Assembly: GCF_025024155.1 (NCBI RefSeq)
Contig: NW_026251762.1
Coordinates: forward strand, 207,228-271,227
Direction of reading: 5' to 3'
Length of the DNA stretch: 64,000 bases
DNA from: Gamsiella multidivaricata
Taxonomy: Eukaryota > Mortierellomycota > Mortierellomycetes > Mortierellales > Mortierellaceae
How positions within the stretch are numbered: the stretch's first letter is position 1; each line of letters begins with the position of its first letter. This document shows positions 44,325 to 55,585 of this stretch, piece by piece. The notes beneath the pieces were generated by a model, which was not told where the DNA came from, did no database searches, and saw nothing but the letters and a program-made list of their open reading frames with translations. The translations under genes and the position numbers were made by a program.

Positions 44325-46492
44325 ATGGGTGATAGCCTCAACTACCGCGGTCAGCTCGCCGGTACGCATCCATTTAGGCATCTTGATGCTCAATCTGTCA
44401 AAGGAACATACACCAAGAGGATACCTGGATGCCAGTCGAACGCAATGGCTTTATCGATGCCACTGAAGGGATATGATGGATCGATCGATGGATACTTCGA
44501 CACGGAGTCACACTGCGGATATTCTGGCAGCAGCAAGGGCAGCAGCATCACATACCTAATTCCAACTCGAAGGGCTGGCACGATCGACAACCGACAAGCT
44601 AAATAGCCGGCAGCAATGGAAGGTCTCCGAAGCGATCACCCTAATTTACTTTCGACATCGGTATCAACGCTCGAAGAGAAGCAATTGGATGCAGTATGCT
44701 GATATCCCTCATAGGACCTCCTCCATATTTCAATACGAGAGCTCGGTGTTTATTTCGACTCGACTACAGAACTAGACAACCAATCGGACAGGAATCCGCA
44801 ATCGACAGTTTTTAGAGGGGAACCTATGATTCACTCCTGTGGGCAGGCTATGTTCACTGATCTTGGAGAGTACTAACTGCGTTTACCCTGTCTTGACACT
44901 CTAGGTCATCGCGACTGGGTCACTGCCGTCGCCACCAGCACCGAGAACCCCGACATGATCTTGACGTCCTCGCGCGGTATGTGGTAACAGTGCATCACTT
45001 TTAACGGCAGGATCCACGGCAGGATCCACGGCAGACGACGGCGCGGGAGATCAGGAAGCAGCACCCTGGAGTGAATGGGCATGTTGGGCAAGTAGATCAT
45101 TGATGTGCAACATAGCGCAGGACGCCCTCTTCACAACACCGCTATGCTGGATTTTTGTATGCTTTTGTTGACAAGGACAACTCTACACTGCAAGACCGGC
45201 GGCACGCCTGAATCGCCTTCATTATATTCACGAGCACCATTTGAAGCGCCTCCCTTCAAAGAACGAGGAGTTCCGTCTTAAATCAGGGTAGCTGACGCTG
45301 TCATTCGGCCTCTCTTTATTTATCACAGACAAGTCCATCATCGTCTGGAGCTTGGTTCGCGATGACGAGGGCAACTTTGGTGTTCCCCGCAAGTCCCTCC
45401 ACGGTCACAACTCTGCCGTCCAGGATGTTGTCATCTCGTCCGATGGTCAGTTCGCCTTGTCTGCTTCCTGGGACAAGACCCTCCGTCTCTGGGACCTCAA
45501 CACCGGTCTCACCACCCGCCGCTTCATTGGCCACACCAACGACGTTCTCTCGGTCTCCTTCTCTGCCGACAACCGTCAGATCGTCTCTGGATCCCGCGAC
45601 AAGACCATCAAGCTGTGGAACACCCTCGGAGAGTGCAAGTTCACTATTCAGGAGGATGGTCACACCGAGTGGGTTTCCTGCGTCCGCTTCTCGCCCAACC
45701 CTGCCAATCCCGTCATTGTCTCTGGAGGCTGGGACAAGGTCGTTAAGGTAATGAATCTATCGTGTTTGCTTACCCTGCTTTTCATTCTTTGTTATCATAT
45801 GGATCATTCCTGCTTGGCGCTCTTTCAGCGGCCTAGCTGCTCCAGCAGAGAAAAAATTGTGCTTTAAATGATATCGACCTACCTTATCTTTGTTACTTCA
45901 GAGGTGGGCTTTGCAATCTACCTATGAGAGAAATCTTCCACATGAGATATTTGATCCTTCACGATTTCTTTGGTTGCAATTGGTCGTGCCATGCTATTGG
46001 GTTTTATAATCGTTTAACTTACTAATACAGTTGTGATCTTTCTCCTTGTGCGCATGTGTGTTTCAGGTCTGGGAGCTTACCAAGTGCAAGCTGCGCTCTA
46101 ACCACATTGGACACACTGGCTACATTAACACCGTCACCATTTCACCCGATGGTTCCCTCTGCGCCTCTGGTGGACGCGACGGCATCACCATGCTTTGGGA
46201 CCTCAACGAGGGCAAGCACTTGTACTCGTTGGAGGGCAAGGGCGATGATATCATCAATGCCTTGGTCTTCTCGCCTAACCGTTACTGGTTGTGCGCTGCC
46301 ACCTCGTCCTGCATCAAGATTTGGGACCTGGAGTCCAAGTCCGTTGTCGATGAGCTCAAGCCCGAGTTCACCAACGTCGGCAAGAAGTCCCACCCTCCCC
46401 AAGCTGTCTCCTTGGCCTGGTCCGCTGATGGCCAGACTCTCTTTGCTGGTTACCAGGATGGCCTTGTCCGTGTCTGGTCCGTTGGTTTTTAA
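44325..46492 (+). CDS. ASC1: RACK1/Asc1, seven-bladed WD40 protein of the 40S ribosome
   Basis: 40S-bound scaffold at the mRNA exit, also a receptor for activated PKC. Four exons: 44325-44361 ([12 protein letters not shown]), 44905-44977 ([20 protein letters not shown]), 45329-45747, 46067-46492. Seven WD repeats are visible, including [110 protein letters not shown] and [11 protein letters not shown] at the end. Length about 315 residues, matching the family exactly. The introns are long (543, 351 and 319 bp) compared with most in this window; in yeast the ASC1 intron hosts the U24 snoRNA, but I could not find convincing C/D boxes here. Confidence 0.96.
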
Positions 46493-46497
46493 ATGAT

Positions 46498-46640
46498 TCT
46501 TATCTTTTTATTCTTTTTTTATTCTTAAAAAAAAAGAGAAAGAAAGAAAGAGAAAAAAAAGAAAGAAAAAAAAAAAAAGAAAACCAACGCGATGGGAAAT
46601 CCTCACGAATAAAAACAAAAAAAAAAAAGTCAGTTTATCT
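46498..46640. repeat. Purine-rich low-complexity run
   Basis: A-rich and GAAA-type runs in the RACK1 3' flank between the convergent RACK1 and YSC84-like genes. No gene. Confidence 0.7.
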
Positions 46641-46794
46641 ATGCATCTGTTTGTGTCTCGGCAACGTCTGTAAACTGCTATTTCTTTTTCTTACTTTTTA
46701 TGGATAGTCATATAGATGGTGGGCAGGGAAGAAGATTGACAGAGGAGTAGTTGTCTCTAGGCTATGTATGCTCGAATGGCTCAGTGAAGCAGCC

Positions 46795-48737
46795 TTATTG
46801 GGTGTAGTTGGCAGGGAATGAGCCTTCACGACCATTGAGCTTGCCTGTCCACCAGTCGTTTCGGCTCTCTGTCTTCTTGGTAACTGTGATAACATCGCCC
46901 TTCTTGAACGACAGATCTGTAGCCTGCTCGCCCACAAAGTCGTACAGTGCCGTCACGATCTCGGGCTTGACACCGATCCTGGGCGGCACGCGTGGGCCTG
47001 TCAGATTGGCGTTGGTATGGTTAATGGCTGCAGGATGTGAGCTGTTATCGGTCGAGATACGTCCTGGTGCTGCTCCGAAGGACTTGCGTCCAGCTGCCGG
47101 TGAAACTACTGAAGGACTGTAACGAGGGAGCTGACCGGGTTCATTCTCGCGGGCCTGTTCATCATGACTCGAGCGACCGTATCCACCACTGTAACGACCA
47201 GCCCCTGAGGAGACACTGCGCATGGCTGGTGATGATGATGCGTAGCTGCTGTTTGTATCTGCGCGGTGGATGCTATGGTTGCTGCTCGACGCCTTTGAGT
47301 TAAGTGCTCTGTAGAGGATATCGGCCTGTGGTGGGGGGGTGATAGCGCCTGAGAGGAGCTCGGCTGCTGTGACCTTTTGGCGGTAAAATGCTTCGTTCGC
47401 ATCCTTTCTCTCGACAATGACCGATCCTTCAATTGAAACGCCGGCAAAGAGACCTTTGGATTTGCTGTAGGAGTAGATGGCGGCGACGCTATTCACACTT
47501 GCGGATGCTCCAGCCTCTGCGGTTCTTCCAATCGGTCCGGCAGCAACTATTTAAAAAAAACCCCCCCAGTGGACAATGAGTGTGACAAAGATGTATCACA
47601 AAAACAGGTTTTTTTTTGCTGATGTAGTCCATTACTATCAGGCCATAAAACCAGGTCATGCAATTTTCGTACCTGACAGGTTTCCTCCAAGGGTAACGTT
47701 GCCTCCTGTGGCAAAAGACTTGACAGCCGTCTTATTGTTGAGGACGACGACAAAATCTGTGATTTCGGCACCAATCTGTCCTCCAAAGCCCATGCCTCCA
47801 GTTCCGATAGCAGACGGTGCTGACCAAGAGCCATCCTCGAGACGTGCGACGACAATACCGGAGCCTGCGCGACCGGAAAAGAGGAATCCAGCCTTGACGA
47901 CTGTAAAAATAGCGAGTCCCTGAGCTTTTGAGAGGATATCTGGCGGAATAATGTTGTCCACACCCTTGGCGGCGATCGGGTCTAGAATAAAAAGGGAAAA
48001 TATTACAACCGAAATTTAGTACCATGCATAATGACAAAATCAGCAACGGGCAAATTCTCTTGCAAGGAGCAACATCCGCTGTCCTAATATTGCAGTGCTT
48101 TTAGTCGAGAAAATGAGCTGGTTGGCAGGCTGTGTTGTTCGTTGCTTCTTTTTGCCAAGAGCGAAGGGTCTCATTTTTCTTTTTTTTTCATCGATCCTAA
48201 ATGCCTTTCACTATCGCCACTATAGCACAATAGCTCAACAAGACAACAGCACAGTAAGCAGATCGCGTATCTGCCATCCCTTTTTTGTGTTTTTATGGAG
48301 CACGCTGTCTCATTTAAGAAAAGCGCCGTCAATGTTGAGCCGAGTCGTGTCATGTCGGAGCTTCCTATTCGAGTGTCACTCGCAGTTGAATCCAGTGTAT
48401 ACATATCCATGATATTGTTCCTTATGCCCAGTGTGATGCTGGTAGCGATGGCTAAGGAAGAGCTAGTTGCAAAGGTGATTAGGTTGTCATGAGAAGGAGG
48501 GAAGCGCCAACTTGCCTACAAAAGCGTTGAGGATCTTTGAGGCCCTTTTGCACTCTCCTAGAATGACGAAGACGTAAGGGCGTTTTAAGAAGAAAAAAAA
48601 AAAAAAAGAATACGTTAGAGACGGTTGAACCTCAAAGGCTACCCTTGGAGTGGGGGTCGCTCCTCTGGTGAGAGCGTACCAGCAAGGTCCTTTGGAAGCG
48701 GACTGTTCATCTTCATGCTGCCCTTGACGGAATTCAT
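46795..48737 (-). CDS. SYLF (Ysc84) domain + SH3 protein, LSB3/YSC84-like
   Basis: An actin-patch/endocytosis protein: in yeast Ysc84 and Lsb3 bind actin and Las17 at cortical patches. Exon 1 (48737-48680) ends MNSPLPKDLAG; exon 2 (48557-48516) is ECKRASKILNAFV; exon 3 (47981-47673) is DPIAAKGVDNIIPPDILSKA, then LAIFTVVKAGFLFSGRAGSG and GGNVTLGGNLS. Exon 4 (from 47546) continues AAGPIGRTAEAGASASVNSV and AAIYSYSKSKGLFAGVSIEG, completing the SYLF domain. A Ser-rich linker leads to a C-terminal SH3 domain (IVTALYDFVGEQATDLSFKK, GDVITVTKKTESRNDWWTGK, GREGSFPANYTQ). The intron between exons 2 and 3 begins GCAAGT, not GT: it is a GC-AG intron of 534 bp, required to give the conserved FV-DP junction. 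The exact start Met among three candidates is uncertain. Confidence 0.9.
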
Positions 48738-49530
48738 CGCGAATGAGGATGTGAAGAGGCAAAGAGGTGGATGAATGATGTAGTAAGCGATTGCTTCTGA
48801 GAAGTGGGATAAGCGAGAAAACGAATGTGTGTGTGTGTGCGTGAGATAGAGGGAGGGAGGAGGAAAGGAGAGGAGAGGGGTCATCCGTCCGCATCACATC
48901 TACATCCACCAAAAGCGCGCTTTTTTTTTTTAGATTTTGTACTCCCATGGGCCACTTGCAAGCTGTCTACTACAGCCCAGCCGATACCAATCGAACCCAT
49001 GCTGTATGCCACTGGATACCTCTCATATAGACACCGATGGGTGTGCAATTGCAACTGCTAAACCTTGTTCATATCAAAGAGGAGGAGGACCTTGCCTACT
49101 AGCTCTTGCTTTGGATCCCGTTTTCCTTTCGGTCCCAGTGCAGCGCAGTCATCATTTCAGGGACATGGTTTTCCTTTTTGATTTCTGTACCGCGCCCATA
49201 GTTAGAATGTTATACGTAAAAAAGCGTAGCCAAACCATCCTTCTGAAAGCCATGGAGACACTGGCTAGGGGTTCGTTGCCCATCTCTCCATGTTTCTTTA
49301 TCATCGATCTGTGGTACTTACATCCACGTTTAGTAGGTGGATATTGCTCAAAAACAAACCATTTTCACGTAAACCCCTCGCTTTCATAGTCCTGGAATTT
49401 GTGCTTCGCCCTCAACTTTTTTTTCTGACTGTAGTAAAGTTTTCTTGCTTGGTAACCCTTTTTACGCTAGGTCAGCGTTGCGCGTCTTCTCTTTGAGCTG
49501 TAGTTATCTTCTCGATTGTCGGTTATTAAG
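48738..49530. other. Intergenic, no gene seen
   Basis: A (GT)n microsatellite lies at about 48827-48840 and a GAGGGAGG-rich patch just after it, upstream of the YSC84-like gene. Open stretches on the plus strand to 49496 lack homology or splice support. Confidence 0.4.
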
Positions 49531-49809
49531 ATGACAGAACTTCATAAGCCAGCTCCATGTACAAGCTGGCGAGATAGGCAATTCAAAAAAAATGAGGTCA
49601 AGTACATCACCAAGCATTGTATCCGTCTCAATGAGCGTCCAGGTTGTCCACTAGAGTGAGACAGATATTAAGACGATAACTCAGTTACCGAAGACGAGCA
49701 CGATGGAGCGCTAGAGGTGATCAAGATGGACTTGAATGAACTTGACTATGGTCCCTATAGAATAACAATCACTGTTCTCACCACAGAAGTACGCGATCCT
49801 TTTGCGTGA
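49531..49809 (+). pseudogene. Unrecognised short gene with two in-frame stops
   Basis: From ATG 49531 the frame reads MTELHKPAPCTSWRDRQFKK, NEVKYITKHCIRLNERPGCP, LE, TGA, DRY, TAA, then DDNSVTEDEHDGALEVIKMD and LNELDYGPYRITITVLTTEV to TGA 49807-49809. The frame is unchanged across both stops, and the composition looks coding on both sides. Either a decayed gene or two exons with an intron I could not place. No family recognised. Confidence 0.35.
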
Positions 49810-50559
49810 CAGCGGCAGATCGATGTTAATATATGTCGCGTCGCTCTTTAAACAGCCCGGTATTCTTTTTTCTTAGGAACTATGCATTTAATAGAGCTGT
49901 TGTTTGCAAACCCTTTAATGACAGACCTGGGCGTGCCTGGACAAAATCGGCGGTTGCATGACTATAGTGCGTATTCGCGCTATCTACTACACGCCGCGGC
50001 TTGTGAGGAAAGGAACTTGATCCTGAATTACAACAACTGCGTGCCCTTAACAGCCTCTTTCCCATCGCTCCCATCTATGACCCTGCTCATACCTCTTCTT
50101 CTGCTTCAGCTTTACAGCTTTCTTTATCACCATTTTATTTCCTCTCATTTTCCTTTGCAGTTTTAATTCTTCTTTTTTTTTTTACGCACTACAACTGGGT
50201 GTAGAGGTGGAAGCAGCGTCCGTGAATATGATCCTGGTCCGAGACGTGGACGCGGATGTCCTAGACGTATATATCTCTTACGTCCGCGCAACCCAGCAGT
50301 GAATCACGTACGAGGCGTTCCAGCACACCTCCCAGTCCTCAACTTCGTCGTCGCCGTCTAATTCGATCATGGTAAGGATTGTTCGTGCGCTCCATAAGTC
50401 GATGTTACAGACATTCACCTGAGGTCTAGCACAATCCTACACTTTAGGTTAACACAAATGATTTGAAAACAAAGTACTCAGAACTCATCTTTAACTCCTA
50501 GCTCTGAGCTACATTGTAGTTATCACACGTCTGGCAATAATTACGAGGTATTCAAATCT
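49810..50559. other. No gene seen
   Basis: Contains short Arg/Gly-like and Leu-rich open stretches on the plus strand without support. It lies between two decayed sequences and is probably of the same kind. Confidence 0.35.
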
Positions 50560-52190
50560 ATCGTGATAAATTCAAGACAATCGTAAAAGGGATGCATCGC
50601 TGGGACGACGAACTCAAGGGCAGCGGCGACAGATTTGACCCAGCGAATCTTTCAAGGCAATGCTCGGGATTAATGACGCCTGATTCAGAGAGCAAAGGGG
50701 TACCTCGATAACGAGGCTCCATCTCCGTTTCTGGAACAATTTGGCCAAACGCTGGGGGGATCTGGTCAAATACCGCCTCCGGGCATTTGTTTCCCGAGTT
50801 GAAGGAAGGGGTAAGTGCTCTGTTTCTGTCTCTCAATTCAAGTTACCGTTCTCAAATCGCTACACGTATCTTCCAATGCCAGCCTACAAGGACAGCTTCT
50901 ACTTGATCAGCAGTTGACGGAAGCTGTTTTAAGGAGGAGATCAGGCAAGGAAGCAAAAACAAACTAGCCAGGTATTCAGAGAATCCAAAGAGGTTAAGAA
51001 AATGACTCTCCTGTCTGGGAGAATTTTTTTTCGAAAGCTGTTTTTCCATGGCAAAAGAATCAACTACGATCAACGCACTTGTATGGCATTTCCCGATAGT
51101 AAGTCTTTGTCATAGGCGCTTGATCTGGGTTTTTTGCCTTGCTAAGATCAGTTCGATACACTTACGACCAAGCCTGTATTCACACCGGGTATAAGAGGGC
51201 CAAGGAAGATGTCAAGGCAGCAACCAAGGAGAGCCTTCTGGTCATAGACAGTAATACTCGGTCGGAAATGCACCTACTCACTGGCACTCTGCAAGCCGAT
51301 GGGCATCAGCTCCGGAGCTATGCTTATAGCCTGACAGCGCAGAAAAAAGGACGTAGCAAAGACGAGGACAGCAGTGAAAGCGCCTCCCAGAGCAGCGCCT
51401 CTTGCTCCACAAAGCCTCCGAAAGCGAGTAAGAGCAATCAGCAGGACGTCGCGGGCACCAGCAAGGCCTCGACCGAGTCCACGGGGACCAAGGTGAAGCA
51501 GCTAACCGAAGCGACCCTGGGTCCGGATGAACTACAAAAGGAGTTTGACGATCAGGAGAGCTACGTTGTGCTCGCCATCGATCCAGATATTAAAAGCACC
51601 GCGATGGCTGTAATCGTGGATTCGCCTATACCTGAAGAGTCCTGGAACCTGTCGTTGTCCAAGGGATGCCATACCTGGAACAGCTGGCGACACGAAACTG
51701 TTAAGGCACCTCAAAAAAGACAAACGAATTGAGGCTGCAGAGGCCATGGTGAGCATCAACGATCAAGAGGCAAGGATTCGGCCTGCCAGGTGTTCTAATC
51801 CTCAAGGAGTCGATTGACTCAGCAGTTCAAGGAGCTCAGGGATTTGTAATATAATATGCAGACTCAGTCTTCACGATTGAGAAGCTGGGGACCTTCCACG
51901 GGTCGAGGGACCTGGAGGTTGCTTGTTGTCGCAAGGAGCAAGAGGAGAAGGCCGAGGTCTAACATGCAATCAGCGGGATGCTCGGACAGCCCGGGGGAGG
52001 GCGAAGATTGGTCAGAGACGACATATGGTCGTCATTGGCGACCAGCATATGACTTTGCGCACAAGTTGAACTCCACGACCAGTCTCCAGTTCGATCGGGA
52101 CCACGCCGCTGGTTAGAACATGGCCTACGCTGCCGTTCAATGGATAAAAGACTTTAAGCGCGCATCAGCGCTGCGCATAACAATGCCTTA
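50560..52190 (+). pseudogene. Second Fanzor/TnpB-like RuvC nuclease relic
   Basis: The N-terminal part is scattered over frames (for example FWNNLAKRWGDLVKYRLRAF near 50735). From 51139 a long frame reads SVRYTYDQACIHTGYKRAKE, MHLLTGTLQADGHQLRSYAY (compare RGSLRTDGFTMQLL at the same place in the 467-4598 copy) and a Ser/Lys-rich insert. The RuvC-I-like ESYVVLAIDPDIKSTAMAVI (about 51560-51620) then NLSLSKGCHTWNSWRHE follow. After frame slips come KDKRIEAAEAMVSI, FTIEKLGTFHGSRDLEVACC, the RuvC-II-like VVIGDQH (about 52027), and RuvC-III FDRDHAAG, TAG, NMAYAAVQWIKDFKR (about 52092-52160), matching the DRDxNAAxN motif. The zinc-ribbon cysteines before DRD are missing. No PIN domain is seen upstream. 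Several frameshifts and stops make it inactive. Confidence 0.6.
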
Positions 52191-52415
52191 AAATTACGTA
52201 CATGTACAAGGAGCAGTGTAACATTCCATCTCTAACGCGAGGGAAAAACGATTGGCCGTCTGCCTGTTTCCCTTTCTCAGCCGGGGACCGGGAATATGTC
52301 TTGCTTACCTGCTTACTCTCCTCTTCCTTCGTCGCCTTCTTCTTCATTCCCTATCCCTCCCACATCCCCTCCATCCTCCACTCCTACTCCTCATATAACC
52401 TAACCTGATCTGCCA

Positions 52416-53764
52416 ATGGATCCCAACAAGACATACACTGTCCAAGAGGTCCAGGCTCACTCCAGCCGGGACTCGTGCTGGGTAATCCATAACAACAAGG
52501 TCTACAACATGACCTCCTTCGCCGCAGATCACCCCGGTGGGGACGACCTCATTCTCGACCACGCAGGACAAGACATCACTGCACTCATGAAGGACGAGCT
52601 TACTCACCTGCATTCGGATGGCGCATACGAAATGATGGATGACTTTCTAGTAGGCGTGATCAACAACAGCAACAGTAATATAACTGCAGCTACAATTCAA
52701 TCAAGTGCTGCTACGAGAGAGCTGAAAAAGAGGGCACCACAAGAAGGAAAAACACTCTCAGAGGAAGACTACCTCAGGCCCACGGACTTGATTGCCGACA
52801 AGAAAACAAAGTTCTTGGACCTCAGCAAGCCATTGTTGTACCAGCTCTGGAACAGTGACTATTCCAAGGCCTTTTACCTTGAACAAGTTCACATTCCTCG
52901 TCATCTCTCTGGTCCCGCACGAATCTTTGGGTCGCCATACCTGGAGGTCTTTACAAAGACCCCCTGGTTCATCATCCCCATTTTCTGGCTGCCCATCGTC
53001 ACCTACAATATCCACTGGAGCCTCGGAGCCGGCCTGAGTCCCGACCAGGCAGTAACCTTCTTCCTCAGCGGCATGGTTCTCTGGACACTGGCGGAATACA
53101 TCATCCACCGATTCCTGTTTCACCTGGATGACCTCTTACCAGACTCGACCGTCTGGCTCACAGCCCACTTTTTGCTGCATGGTATTCACCATTATCTACC
53201 CATGGACAGGTCCGTATAAATTCTCTTTTTTGCTTTTCTGCTGTGACTATGATCAATTGACTGACGTACTTTTCATTTCATGTTTATCTTGTCATTCTGA
53301 CAATAGGCTGCGTCTTGTTATGCCTCCTGCCCTGGCTGTCGCTTTAGCCCTCCCACTCAACAAATTGGGCCACACTCTTTTTCCAGAGCCCCAGGCCTAC
53401 GCTATTATGGCTGGAGCATTTTTTGGATATGTCCTCTACGACATGACTCACTACTATCTGCATCATGCCAAGGTCTTCAAGATCCACTTCCAAGAGATGA
53501 AGACCTATCATCTCGCTCATCACTACAAGAATTATGATGGCGGATATGGAATCACCTCCAAGATTTGGGACAGGTGAGTAAAGCATCCTGTAGCTCCTTA
53601 TGATCTTTCTTCTATCTCTTGGTCTCAGCTTTTTTTTTTTTTTTTTTTTGAACGTCTTTACACTACTCGTCGCTAATATTAATATTTTTCACTCTGTATT
53701 GCGCATGCATACATTCCGCTCACTTTTTCCGTGTAGGGTATTCAACACCGAGCTCAAGCTTTGA
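52416..53764 (+). CDS. SCS7: Sphingolipid fatty-acid 2-hydroxylase (FA2H/SCS7)
   Basis: Adds the 2-hydroxyl group to very-long-chain fatty acids of ceramides in the ER. Exons 52416-53209, 53307-53573 and 53737-53764. The N-terminal cytochrome b5 domain has the heme motif DHPGG and the second His in THLHSDGAYEMMDDFLVG. Then come YLRPTDLIADKKTKFLDLSK and membrane helices around WFIIPIFWLPIVTYNIHWSL and VTFFLSGMVLWTLAEYIIHR. Di-iron histidine boxes: HRFLFH, HFLLHGIHHYLPMDR, HYYLHH and HLAHHYKNYDGGYGI. It ends VFNTELKL, TGA 53762-53764. Length about 362 residues, usual for the family. The start ATG follows a pyrimidine-rich leader and gives a direct b5 start (YTVQEVQAHSSRDSCWVIHN). Complete and undamaged. 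Confidence 0.95.
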
Positions 53765-54222
53765 AAAACGACGCGCATACATCGGGATAAACAACAATAG
53801 CGCCTGGCACGCTTTGCAAGAGGGATTTCCTGGATAACACCATTCGCTTTCACTTTACTCTCTCCTTTATAGTAGTACTAATATCTTTTCGCTTTTTGCG
53901 CTTTATACTGTGCCATATTTTCGCCCTAATAAAACATTCCTCCTCTTCTCCCACTTTACCACTTTGCTTGATGGTCCTTATTTTCCGCTCCTTGTTCTCA
54001 CAAAGTGGAAAAATAATAAGCGATCCGAGCCGAAATTGCTGTCGCAGTAAATGTAAACTGGAATGGCACTGTTCAAAAGCTTGTTACCATATCCTATTCA
54101 TTCCCGTCTGGCTCCGTGAATACATAGCCATCTTTGTGGATTGGTTCTGTCTTTACTTAATAAGTGTTGTTCCCTTGTCGGTAAACTACAAAATGAAGCG
54201 AGTTATGACAACGTCTTCTAGA
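53765..54222. other. 3' flank of the hydroxylase gene
   Basis: Presumed 3' UTR with AATAAAAC at about 53926. No further gene seen. Confidence 0.4.
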
Positions 54223-54483
54223 TTATCCATGAAAAAAGCCCTTGGTGATGCGAACCATAGGCGCCAACATGACTGCAAGGTCGTAGAAAGTACGCAGCTC
54301 AAACGACTCTGAAGAGTTGGGGTCAGGGCCGTTGGGTTGCATACATCTTTGTGCGGGCAGAGCGATGTCTATTTCAAACTTCCGAATGTTACGCATGAAC
54401 AGGATCAACGCCATTGTGTCCAATAGAGCCGCTGTTGGTGGGGATTCAGAGGCGGACTGCGCCCAGCTCTCAAACACAGTGCC
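54223..54483 (-). pseudogene. Terminal exon of an unrecognised gene
   Basis: After an acceptor TTTAAAACAG the minus strand reads GTVFESWAQSASESPPTAAL, LDTMALILFMRNIRKFEIDI, and continues to ELRTFYDLAVMLAPMVRITK with a TAA stop at 54223. Composition and acceptor look real, but no upstream exons could be found on the minus strand up to 55.2 kb, so it may be an orphan 3' exon. Family not recognised. Confidence 0.35.
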
Positions 54484-55501
54484 CTGTTTTAAAGTTTACA
54501 AAAAATTGGTGGCAACAAATATATTTTGATACGGCATTCTGTTCCTCGATCGGGGAGAGGAATGGAGGTGCTGAAACAGTCGAGAACTTCAATAGAAATG
54601 AATCACATCTTGGTTGCCCAGTTCTTTCTTGCATAAGCCAATTCGCACCCATTTCTTCCTTCGCGTTTATTCACTCTTTGCACATCTTGGCCTCTTTCCT
54701 TTTTCCTGCAGTTTTTCTATACTCTTCATGTAATGGCACCAGTACCCAAGCCAGCTTTCTCACGTTCTCTTCTATTTCTCTACTTTCAGCCCCACATCAT
54801 GCACCTTCCACTCACAATCCTCTTCTCCCTCACTTCTCAGTCTCACTGCTTCAGTCTCTTCGGCAATATCCTTTCCCATCGACTCTAGTTAGCAGATTCG
54901 TTTCACATTCATTCTCATCAGCGAGACTTTCCTCATCGATATACCCATTTCGTCTCTTTCTTTCTGCCGCAGCGTCATAATATCTTGGCCGCGTATCCTC
55001 AACAAAGGGCATAGATAACCCTAGGCGTTTTAACATCTATCCTGTGGATTACGTCCTGTCGCCCATGTATGCCCTCTGCAACATAGAGGTCCCAGCAGGG
55101 TTGACTTCAGTTTGGGATCATAACCTCCCTCCGCCATAGGGTCATTATACCCGTCTTCTGTATTCTCGACAGAGAACATAGACCATTTCAGAATTTCGGC
55201 ATCCGACCTTTGGACTATACCCGCTTTCAAAGGTTTCCATTACCTTTGGTTGTGCCTTCGAACCCAGAACCACCTCCTCCACACGTTAAAATTAAAATCT
55301 TCTATTTTTATCCGCTTGGCCTTATTTTTTGGAGTTGTGCAAAGGGATAAGGGAGACTCTTTTCCGAGCACGATGACTTGTAACCTACCAGCACTCAAGG
55401 CTGACTGATAGAAAGTCAGCCCACGGTGTTGAGAGGAGCTATATCGAAAACAAAAATTAAAATTATATTATTTACGAGCCCCGTGAACCTTGATATTGAT
55501 G
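54484..55501. other. No gene seen
   Basis: Pyrimidine-rich on the plus strand (54650-54980). Open stretches without support. Confidence 0.35.
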
Positions 55502-55585
55502 AAAATGCGTTCAATGTATCTTATGAAAGTCCAACTTGGCCGAGTGGTTAAGGCGTGGTGGCCTGGGGCAAATTGAACGCATTTT
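55502..55585. repeat. 14-bp perfect inverted repeat enclosing a tRNA-like half
   Basis: AAAATGCGTTCAAT (55502-55515) and its exact reverse complement ATTGAACGCATTTT (55572-55585) enclose 56 bp. The enclosed sequence includes the tRNA-like segment described next. Confidence 0.8.
55529..55555 (+). pseudogene. 5' half of a tRNA-Ser/Leu-like gene
   Basis: TTGGCCGAGTGGTTAAGGCG is the characteristic D-arm of class II (Ser/Leu) tRNAs, preceded by a GTCCAAC acceptor-like strand. No anticodon arm, variable arm or T-arm (GTTCGAATC) follows, so it is a truncated tRNA relic. Confidence 0.6.

Noticed and set aside
44362..46066. snoRNA inside a RACK1 intron
   Set aside because: In yeast the ASC1 intron carries U24 and these introns are long, but I found no paired TGATGA (C) and CTGA (D) boxes with a terminal stem in any of the three introns. 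A 12-bp GGCAGGATCCAC tandem repeat in intron 2 is the only structure seen.
52758..53123. Minus-strand frame in the hydroxylase gene
   Set aside because: Antisense of an intact, well-recognised FA2H exon.
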